Source: Deinococcus sp. YIM 134068
GTDB taxonomy: Bacteria; Deinococcota; Deinococci; Deinococcales; Deinococcaceae
Length of the DNA: 64,000 bases
Assembly: GCF_036543075.1 (NCBI RefSeq)
Contig: NZ_JAZHPF010000013.1
Span: 1 to 64,000, forward strand
Reading direction: 5' to 3'
The stretch's first letter is position 1, and the number at the start of each line of letters is the position of its first letter. Shown piece by piece: positions 31,030 to 41,195 of the stretch. The translations under genes and the position numbers were made by a program. Below the pieces are notes generated by a model that was given only the letters and a program-made list of their open reading frames with translations, did not search any database and was not told the origin of the DNA.

Positions 31030-31256
31030 GGGCGTACAAGGGCATCGTGGAAAACGGCGTGGTCGTCCTGATCGGCACCAGGCTGCCGGAGGGCACCATC
31101 GTCACCGTCACGGTCGGCGAGGCGGAACTCCTGCGGGCACGTATCACCAGCGCCCTGAAACGCCCCCGCAAGGTGCGCGTGCGCCTCAAGCCCACGCCGA
31201 GTCTCATGGCGGAGGCGGTGCTGGTGGGCGGGGTGCGCGACGCGGGGAATGAGTAG
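31026..31256 (+). CDS. Small antitoxin-like protein (AF2212/DUF104-type)
   Basis: 76 aa. The N-terminus MRAYKGIVENGVVVLIGTRLPEG followed by IVTVTV matches the small antitoxin families that begin with a G-x-V-x-N-G-x-V-x-L strand and a P-E-G turn. The C-terminal half is basic (KRPRKVRVRLKP). No toxin gene follows: the next gene is rsmI on the same strand after a heptamer array. Its partner, if any, is the membrane protein it overlaps. It could also be a free-standing regulator. Confidence 0.55.
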   Translation: MRAYKGIVENGVVVLIGTRLPEGTIVTVTVGEAELLRARITSALKRPRKVRVRLKPTPSLMAEAVLVGGVRDAGNE

Positions 31257-31262
31257 GAGCTT

Positions 31263-31323
31263 TCAGCGGTCAGCCGTCAGCCGTCAGCCTGAAAAGCTGG
31301 GTGCTGGCTGCTGGAAGCTGGCT
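31263..31323. repeat. Heptamer array, TCAGCNN then GCTGGNN units
   Basis: Four TCAGCNN units (31263-31290), five bases, then four GCTGGNN units (31296-31323), partly self-complementary. It lies immediately upstream of rsmI. Confidence 0.8.
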
Positions 31324-31340
31324 GCCTCCGGTCTCTCCCC

Positions 31341-32186
31341 ATGACCGCCGAAGGTCCTCCTCCCCACGTCTGGCTCGTCCCCACGCCGGTCGGCAACCTC
31401 GGTGACATCACCCTGCGGGCGGTGGAGGTGTTGCGCGGGGCGGACGCCGTGGCGTGCGAGGACACGCGGCGAACCGGGGCGCTGCTGTCGCACCTGGGAA
31501 TCAGCCGTCCTCTCGTGCGGCTGGACGCCCACACGATGCACCGGGCACCCGCCGTGCTGGAGCAGTACCCCCGGCTCGCCTACGTGACGGACGCGGGCAC
31601 GCCGGGCATCAGCGACCCCGGTGCCGAACTCGTGCGGGCGGCGGTGGACCTCGGCACCGGGGTGGAGGTGCTGCCCGGCGCGACGGCCTTCGTGCCCGCG
31701 CTCGTGCTGTCGGGCCTGCCGGGTGCCCGCTTCACCTTCGAGGGCTTCCTGCCCCGCTCGGGCCGGGAGCGCAAGGAACGCCTCGCCGCCATCGCCGCCC
31801 GCCCGGAGACGACCGTGCTGTACGAGAGTCCGCACCGCCTCGCGGACACGCTCGCCGACCTCGCGGGCGCGTGCGGAAGTGAGCGGCAGGCAAGTGTCAC
31901 CCGCGAACTCTCCAAACGCTTCGAGGAGACGGCGCGCGGCACCCTCGCCGACCTCAGCGCCCGCTTCTCCGGCGAGGTGCGCGGGGAGATCGTCGTGGTC
32001 GTCGCGGGCCGCCCGGCGGGGGAGGCGCTGCCCGGCGAGAGCGAGGCACCCGACCCCGCCGCCCTCGCGCGAGCCTGGGCCGAGGAGGGCCGCAGCGTGA
32101 GGGATATACGTGACCTCCTGATGGCGCGGGGGGTGCGTAAGAATGACGCCTACGCGCTCGCCCTGCGGGTCAAGCAGCCCGCTTAG
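31341..32186 (+). CDS. rsmI: 16S rRNA (cytidine1402-2'-O)-methyltransferase
   Basis: Tetrapyrrole-methylase-fold rRNA enzyme, 281 aa, that 2'-O-methylates C1402 in the decoding centre. Visible blocks are LVPTPVGNLGDITLRAVEVL, ACEDTRRTGALLSHLGI, YVTDAGTPGISDPGAELVRA, LPGATAFVPALVLSGLP and FEGFLPR, followed by YESPHRLADTLADL and RELSKRFEE. All are diagnostic of RsmI/YraL. No good Shine-Dalgarno or close -10 is seen before the ATG, so the start rests on homology. Confidence 0.95.
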   Translation: MTAEGPPPHVWLVPTPVGNLGDITLRAVEVLRGADAVACEDTRRTGALLSHLGISRPLVRLDAHTMHRAPAVLEQYPRLAYVTDAGTPGISDPGAELVRAAVDLGTGVEVLPGATAFVPALVLSGLPGARFTFEGFLPRSGRERKERLAAIAARPETTVLYESPHRLADTLADLAGACGSERQASVTRELSKRFEETARGTLADLSARFSGEVRGEIVVVVAGRPAGEALPGESEAPDPAALARAWAEEGRSVRDIRDLLMARGVRKNDAYALALRVKQPA

Positions 32187-32219
32187 GCCGACGTTCGGGC
32201 GATGCTCCCCGTGAGGCGA

Positions 32220-32246
32220 CCAGCCGCCAGCCCCAGCGGCCAGCCG
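32220..32246. repeat. Heptamer array of CCAGCNN type, slightly out of register
   Basis: CCAGCCG, CCAGCC, CCAGCGG, CCAGCCG with one missing base, between rsmI and pfkA. Confidence 0.6.
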
Positions 32247-32328
32247 GACATTTGCACGTCCCCACGTTTTCCAAGAGGATCGAAACCACATCACCGCTTC
32301 CCCTACCTGACCCGCGAGGACCCCCACC

Positions 32329-33342
<1,014 letters not shown>

Positions 33343-33506
33343 GGGAGGGGGGTTCAGCGCTACCCGCAGGTATCGGCCATCGTAACGACGGGAGCAATAC
33401 AGAGCCATTAGTAATCGGCGGCCTATGCCGGGGGACGGGAGTTGGACCTCTGCCGCCCGGAGGAGACAGGTGTGGGAGAGGTGCGGGTGCTGAGGTGGGA
33501 GGACAT

Positions 33507-34256
33507 GTGCAGCGAGTGTCATTGGAGTCGATAAAATCCTTACAAATAGAGATGTATTTTGAGGACACTAGGTTGTCTACTGGCACTGCATTTGTTATAG
33601 AATATAGAGGATTCAACTACTTAATCACAAATAAACATAATGTGACAGGCAGAAACCCGACGACGAATCAACCTCTCTCACCAACCGGGGGTGTGCCTGA
33701 TAAGATGGTAGTGTGGTTCAATGCGGAGGCGTTAGGTTATTGGAGAGATTCTACTTTTGAATTGTATAATTCGGATCGACGAGTTTGGAGAGAACACCCA
33801 CAGTCTGACGGAACGTATGATTTTGTTTCGTTTCGGTTAGATGCGCTTCCCAGTCGTAGGTTCTATCCTTACAGGTTTTCCGACGGACCACAGGATTTAG
33901 AGCTTTCTCCCTCAGATAGAGTCAACGTCATAGGTTTTCCTTTTGGTTTGTCCGCTGGTGGGAAGCTTGCTATCTGGTCGAGTGGATTTATAGCTTCTGA
34001 CTTGGCCATAAATTATGACGAAAAGCCCATATTCTTGATAGATTGTCGAAGTAGACAAGGACAATCTGGTTCACCCGTAATATTCCACTCGTCGACCGGG
34101 CAGTATTCTTCAACTGGTGGCTTTCATATAAGTACAGGTCCAGTCACTCTTCTGCTGGGAATATATAGTGGCAGAGTTAATAATGAGTCCGATATTGGAG
34201 TTGTATGGAAGGTGGAAGCAATACGGCAGTTGCTAGATCACGTACACCCTCAGTAG
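33507..34256 (+). CDS. Trypsin-like serine protease, AT-rich, probably transferred
   Basis: 249 aa with a chymotrypsin-fold catalytic triad: His in LITNKHNVTG, Asp in TYDFVSFRLD, and Ser in RQGQSGSPVIF. GFPFG and a LLGIYSGRV strand complete the fold. No signal peptide or membrane helix is seen, so it would act in the cytoplasm. Base and codon use (AAT, ATA, TTA, AGA) differ sharply from all neighbours, a mark of recent transfer. The start is the GTG at 33507 behind GGAGGA; GTG at 33516 is an alternative. Lone proteases of this kind occur in defence islands, but no partner gene is next to it. Confidence 0.75.
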   Translation: MQRVSLESIKSLQIEMYFEDTRLSTGTAFVIEYRGFNYLITNKHNVTGRNPTTNQPLSPTGGVPDKMVVWFNAEALGYWRDSTFELYNSDRRVWREHPQSDGTYDFVSFRLDALPSRRFYPYRFSDGPQDLELSPSDRVNVIGFPFGLSAGGKLAIWSSGFIASDLAINYDEKPIFLIDCRSRQGQSGSPVIFHSSTGQYSSTGGFHISTGPVTLLLGIYSGRVNNESDIGVVWKVEAIRQLLDHVHPQ

Positions 34257-34282
34257 ATGAGAACGGCCAGCCCCTCCCCAGG

Positions 34283-34313
34283 ACTGACCGCTGACGGCTG
34301 AGAGCTGACCGCT
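34283..34313. repeat. Heptamer array of GCTGANN type
   Basis: ACTGACC, GCTGACG, GCTGAGA, GCTGACC and a trailing GCT, ending 5 bp from the sufD stop. Confidence 0.8.
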
Positions 34314-34317
34314 CCCC

Positions 34318-35672
<1,355 letters not shown>

Positions 35673-35676
<4 letters not shown>

Positions 35677-36086
35677 GAGATGGGGTTCTCCTTTTGCCAG
35701 TCGGTGAGACTCAGACCGGGAATGCGATCAAAGTGTCTGGTGTTGTGGGTGACGAGTATGGCCCGGTGGCGCAGGGCTGTCGCTGCAATAAGGAGGTCGG
35801 CGTCCTCAATGAGATTGCCGCCCGCTCGTAGGTTCTCGAACAGAACGGCGGCAATATCCGTGGTCTCAGTATCCAGATCGAGTGTGGGGTGGAGGCTGAG
35901 CAGCCCATCAAGCACGGTGAGACGCCGGGCATACAGCGGGTTGAGCAGTTCTTTGCGGGCCTCATAACGGACGAGGGCAGGAACAGCAAGAACCTCATCC
36001 CTTTCCAGCGCACGCACGTATTCCGCCAACACTCGCTGGTTCCTCTTCTGAAGAGCGATCAGAACGTTGGTGTCAAGAACCAACAT
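35673..36086 (-). CDS. vapC: PIN-domain toxin (VapC family)
   Basis: 137 aa ribonuclease toxin. The PIN-domain acids are in place: Asp in MLVLDTNVLIAL (residue 5), Glu in VRYEARKEL, Asp in NLIEDADLLIAATAL, and the C-terminal LVTHNTRHFDRI block. VapC toxins cut tRNA or rRNA. The gene starts on the last base of the antitoxin stop (TGATG) and ends on the sufD start (ATGA), so it is translated inside the suf operon. Confidence 0.85.
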
Positions 36087-36310
36087 CAGCGCTCTGCCGT
36101 CTCGGCATCGGTGTGACGCAACTGCACGCGACGGCTCAGCGCCTGCTCAAACGCCGCCTCTTCCTCTGGTGTCCACCCCGTCGAGAAAGCTTCCAGAGCC
36201 GCCAAATGCCGTTCAATCTTCTCTTGCCGCTCCAAAAAAGCCCGCAACCGCTCCTGCCCTTCGGGTGAGAGCCGATCAATCTGCTCGTGCAGTTCCTTCG
36301 GTGCTGTCAC
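36086..36310 (-). CDS. VapB-position antitoxin
   Basis: 74 aa from GTG at 36310, preceded by AGGAGG 6 nt upstream. It is highly charged and helical (EQIDRLSPEGQERLRAFLER, WTPEEEAAFEQALSRRVQLR) without a clear DNA-binding ribbon at the N-terminus. By position and size it is the antitoxin for the PIN toxin whose start it overlaps. It does not look like the AbrB-type VapB, so the family name is left open. The in-frame ATG at 36346 lies inside the upstream gene and is not chosen. Confidence 0.7.
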   Translation of the reverse strand: MTAPKELHEQIDRLSPEGQERLRAFLERQEKIERHLAALEAFSTGWTPEEEAAFEQALSRRVQLRHTDAETAER

Positions 36311-36311
36311 G

Positions 36312-36665
36312 TCATGCCTCCTGCCGGTCTTCCCGCGAAATCCCATCCGAGATCACCAGAACCTCGGCGTCCTCCTCGCCCTCGTTGCGGGCCTGATGCG
36401 CCTGCCCTGGCTGAGATAACCCCTCCGCCCCTTCGGGGCACCTCCCCTTGATGGGAGGCAAAAAGCTTTCTGGCTCCCCTTGAGGGGAGCTGTCAGCGAA
36501 GCTGAATGAGGAGTTGTCCTGCCCCCGCAAATGCTGATGCCGCTCCTCCGCCGTGCCGGGCGGCATCCGCTCCTGAATGACGCTGGGGGTGGAAGCGGAT
36601 GCCAGGTGCCAGCCGTCGCGCACGTCGGCCCAGGTGGAGTGGGGGGCGTTGGCGGTGGAAATCAT
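36312..36665 (-). pseudogene. Cupin gene with its core replaced by the 104-bp repeat element
   Basis: 117 codons are open. The start (MISTANAPHSTWADVRDGWH, then SVIQERMPPGTAEERHQHLR) and the end (PGQAHQARNEGEEDAEVLVI then SDG) are the two flanks of a small cupin with its H-x-H metal site. The middle, where a cupin has its QFFYVLSG and glycine-turn strands, is instead translated from the inverted-repeat element at 36415-36518. The frame stays open, but an entire sheet of the barrel is missing, so the product should not fold as a cupin. The start overlaps the upstream gene's stop (ATGA). Confidence 0.75.
36415..36518. repeat. 104-bp inverted-repeat element, copy B
   Basis: It has the same length and order of blocks as the copy at 4131-4234. 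Terminal repeats are GATAACCCCTC and GAGGAGTTGTC (9 of 11 complementary). It shares CACCTCCCCTT, GGCTCCCCTTGAGGGGAG and CTGTCAGCGAAGCTGA with copy A. It lies inside the cupin frame. Confidence 0.85.
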
Positions 36666-37048
36666 AAATTGTCCAACTCACGAAGAGATAGAGCGCCTAG
36701 AAAGGGACGTATCGCATTCGCAAAACCCTCTTCACCGCTTATAGATTCGAAGAAGCACGCCACAACAGCGCTGTATAAGTCATCTCCGCCAGAGCCAACA
36801 TGTTCTCCTCTCTTCGCAAGGGCCTCTTCGCAAAATTTGGAGAGTTCAGTCATGGGGTTGGGTAGCCATAAGTCGTCTCGTTCGCGCAAGAACCATGACA
36901 ATTCCAAAAAGAGGCCGCACCTTGTAAAGGTTTTTGTGCCTTCTTCCGTCTCGCTATAACAAATCGAGTATTCAGCGAGCCATTCCTCGAAGAGAGGAAA
37001 AATAGAAGTCAACTTCTCTCTGACTTCTTGGAATGGCACTGAAGACAT
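36662..37048 (-). CDS. Unidentified 128-aa protein inside the suf operon
   Basis: Soluble protein, 128 aa (MSSVPFQEVREKLTSIFPLF start, PFLGALSLRELDNL end). It has a helix-rich pattern with FPLFEEWLAEY, FLELSWFLRER and LYSAVVACFFESIS. It is less GC-rich than the suf genes. The shape is reminiscent of small immunity-type proteins, but I do not recognise it. It begins 5 bp after the sufB stop, and its stop overlaps the cupin start, so it is co-transcribed. Confidence 0.65.
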   Translation of the reverse strand: MSSVPFQEVREKLTSIFPLFEEWLAEYSICYSETEEGTKTFTRCGLFLELSWFLRERDDLWLPNPMTELSKFCEEALAKRGEHVGSGGDDLYSAVVACFFESISGEEGFANAIRPFLGALSLRELDNL

Positions 37049-37053
37049 ACTTC

Positions 37054-38460
<1,407 letters not shown>

Positions 38461-38472
38461 TTGGGTTGCTCC

Positions 38473-38730
38473 TTACTCGTAGTGCGAGCGGCAAGCGATG
38501 ACAGTGATAGCGTCCGGGTCTACAGCGTAAATGAGGCGATGCTCTTCGGTGAGGCGGCGCGACCAGAAACCGGCGTATTCGTGCTTGAGCGCTTCCGGCT
38601 TGCCGCTGCCCTCGAAAGGTGTGCGGAGGCATTCGTCAAGGAGGCGGTAGAGCTTACGGAGCAGCTTCGGCTCATTGGCTTGCAGCCACAAGTAGTCCGC
38701 CCAACCTTTGGGTGTGAACGTGAGGTTCAC
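38473..38730 (-). CDS. yoeB: Txe/YoeB-type mRNA-cleaving toxin
   Basis: 85 aa RelE-superfamily ribonuclease that cuts mRNA on the ribosome. The C-terminal catalytic pattern is intact: KPEALKHEYAGFWSRRLTEE, then HRLIYAV and the terminal CRSHYE with the His-Tyr pair of YoeB. The start overlaps the antitoxin stop by 4 bp (ATGA). It lies 12 bp before sufB. Confidence 0.9.
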   Translation of the reverse strand: MNLTFTPKGWADYLWLQANEPKLLRKLYRLLDECLRTPFEGSGKPEALKHEYAGFWSRRLTEEHRLIYAVDPDAITVIACRSHYE

Positions 38731-38996
38731 TGAGCGGCGTCTTCCAGTTCCTCAAGGCTTTTCCGCACGACTTGACCTTGCCGGTACTGCTCGATGGAGG
38801 CCAGGAGGTGCCGCCGGTTCGCCGGATTGGACAGCAGGTAATCTGTCTCGTTCCACGACTCGTACCGCTCTTTGGGTACGATCACCACCGCTTCACCGGA
38901 GTCCAGCGTGATGTACGTGGCCTGGTCGTTGTCCACCGCCTCCTGAGCGATGCGCTCCAGGTTCTCCTTGGCGTATTTGATGGAGTAGGCCGTCAT
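38727..38996 (-). CDS. yefM: Phd/YefM-type antitoxin
   Basis: 89 aa. The N-terminal Phd/YefM DNA-binding fold is recognised from MTAYSIKYAKENLERIAQEA and EAVVIVPKERYESWNETDYL. The disordered C-terminus (QVVRKSLEELEDAAQ) would wrap the toxin. It starts 21 bp after the sufC stop and forms a standard pair with the YoeB-type toxin. Such antitoxins usually repress their own promoter; here the pair sits inside an operon, so autoregulation could touch suf expression. Confidence 0.9.
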   Translation of the reverse strand: MTAYSIKYAKENLERIAQEAVDNDQATYITLDSGEAVVIVPKERYESWNETDYLLSNPANRRHLLASIEQYRQGQVVRKSLEELEDAAQ

Positions 38997-39017
38997 AGAA
39001 CCTCCTGTGCCCGTCGC

Positions 39018-39797
<780 letters not shown>

Positions 39798-39830
39798 GGG
39801 ACTCCTTTGCTGCTGTACTGCGCCGCTTCT

Positions 39831-39845
39831 TGAGAATGATTCCTA
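39831..39845. promoter_or_regulatory. Fur-box-like sequence in the suf promoter
   Basis: TGAGAATGATTCCTA matches 11 of 15 positions of the classical 15-bp Fur box (TGATAATGATTATCA) and has a GAATGATTC core palindrome. It lies just downstream of the -10 at 39857-39862, where a bound repressor would block transcription. Iron control of suf operons is known elsewhere; binding here is inferred. Confidence 0.45.
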
Positions 39846-39856
39846 CTTACCCGGCC

Positions 39857-39862
39857 ATTGTA
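39857..39862 (-). promoter_or_regulatory. -10 element TACAAT of the suf operon
   Basis: TACAAT on the minus strand, with TCGACT 17 nt upstream as a weak -35. The leader to sufC is about 50 nt and carries a Shine-Dalgarno, unlike the leaderless genes around it. Confidence 0.5.
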
Positions 39863-40064
39863 CCCGCGTGGGACGGGAAAGTCGAGTGCTTCGGTGAGGA
39901 TTCGGGAGGCGGGAGGGGGTGCGCGGCGCGCGGGAACAGAAGGGGAAAGCGTCGACTTTGGGCCGGTGAAAAGCGGTCTCTGTCTCACCACGCACCCCCT
40001 CCCATGAGTGCCCCGTCAGCCTTTTTCACGCTTGCCACGCCTCCTCGTGCTAACCGTGAGGTGC

Positions 40065-40763
40065 ATGAATGTTCTTGACCTGATTCGGGCCGCCGGGCCG
40101 CTGCTGTGGGTGCTGCTGGCCCTGTCCGTGTACGTCGTCTACACCGCCGCTGTGCGGGCGCAGGTCCTCTCCCGATTGGGCCGTGATTCGTCGGCGCTGA
40201 TCGAGCGGGCGCGGGCCATTACCGCCGAGAGCGGGGCGGCGGCGGCGCTTTCCGAGGTGGACTGGGCCGCCGATCCCAGCCCGGCGGCCAACGTGCTGCG
40301 TGCGGGCCTGCGGCGGGCGAGCCGGGGGCCGGACGCGGCGGGGGCGGCCATGAACGCCGCGCTGCTGGCCGAGGACGCCCGGCTGTACGCGGGCCTCTCG
40401 GCGCTGGGCACCGCCGCGCAGGTCGCGCCGCTGCTGGGGCTGCTGGGCACGGTGGTCGGCATGGTGCGCTCCTTCCTCGTGTTCAGCTCCACCGCCGCGC
40501 CCACGCCCGCGCAGCTCGCCACGGGCATCAGCGAGGCGCTGGTGAACACGGCGGCGGGCCTCGTCGTGGCGATCATCGCCTATGTGGCCCGCAACGCCCT
40601 GCGGACCCGCGCCGACCGCATCGCCGGACAGGCCGAGCGCGTCCGCGAGGACCTGCCCGCGTGGCTGGCCCCGCGTCTCATGCCCGCCGGGACCTCCGCC
40701 CGCACGGTGCCGGAGGTGGCGCTGAACTTCGACGGGGCCGACCCGTCCCCGGTGCAGCGGTGA
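40065..40763 (+). CDS. exbB: ExbB/TolQ/MotA-family proton channel subunit
   Basis: 232 aa inner-membrane protein. Three hydrophobic segments are seen: LIRAAGPLLWVLLALSVYVVY near the N-terminus, GLSALGTAAQVAPLLGLLGTVVGM, and LATGISEALVNTAAGLVVAIIAY. The AAPLLGLLGTVxGM and ALxxTAAGL blocks are typical of ExbB/TolQ. It begins an operon with exbD (GTGA overlap at 40760-40763) and a TonB-like gene. The ATG at 40065 has a GAGG Shine-Dalgarno. Confidence 0.88.
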   Translation: MNVLDLIRAAGPLLWVLLALSVYVVYTAAVRAQVLSRLGRDSSALIERARAITAESGAAAALSEVDWAADPSPAANVLRAGLRRASRGPDAAGAAMNAALLAEDARLYAGLSALGTAAQVAPLLGLLGTVVGMVRSFLVFSSTAAPTPAQLATGISEALVNTAAGLVVAIIAYVARNALRTRADRIAGQAERVREDLPAWLAPRLMPAGTSARTVPEVALNFDGADPSPVQR

Positions 40764-41188
40764 GGCGGCGGCTGCGCGAGGGCGGCGATACCGTGACCTT
40801 CGACTTCGCGCCGATGGTGGACGTGGTGCTGCTGCTGCTGATCTTCTTCTTCCTCACGAGCAGCCTGGGGGCGAGGCAGAACGCCCTGCCCCTCGACCTG
40901 CCGCGTGCGAGCACCACCGTGCAGGAGACGCCCGCTCTCCCCATCGTGAGCGTGGACCGGGCCGGGAAGGTCTTCCTGAACGGGACGGAGACGACGCTGA
41001 CGCGGCTCGGCGGGCAGCTCCGGCCCCTCCTCGGCGCTTCGGGCGGCGTGGTCGGGCTGCGCGGCGACGAGCGCGGCAGCTACGGGACGGTCGTGCAGGT
41101 TATGGACGTGATCAAGCGCGCGGGCGGCGAGCGGCTGGCCCTGGGGACCCGCGCGGCGACGGCCAGTGGGTCGGGCGGCGGACGGTGA
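40760..41188 (+). CDS. exbD: ExbD/TolR-family protein
   Basis: 142 aa. One N-terminal helix, FDFAPMVDVVLLLLIFFFLTSS, holds the essential Asp of the proton path (MVDVVLLLLIFF). A periplasmic domain follows (LDLPRASTTVQETPALPIVS, LRGDERGSYGTVVQVMDVIK). The GTG start overlaps the exbB stop, so translation is coupled. With ExbB it should form the proton-driven motor for the long TonB-like protein downstream. Confidence 0.9.
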   Translation: MRRRLREGGDTVTFDFAPMVDVVLLLLIFFFLTSSLGARQNALPLDLPRASTTVQETPALPIVSVDRAGKVFLNGTETTLTRLGGQLRPLLGASGGVVGLRGDERGSYGTVVQVMDVIKRAGGERLALGTRAATASGSGGGR

Positions 41189-41195
41189 GCGGGGA

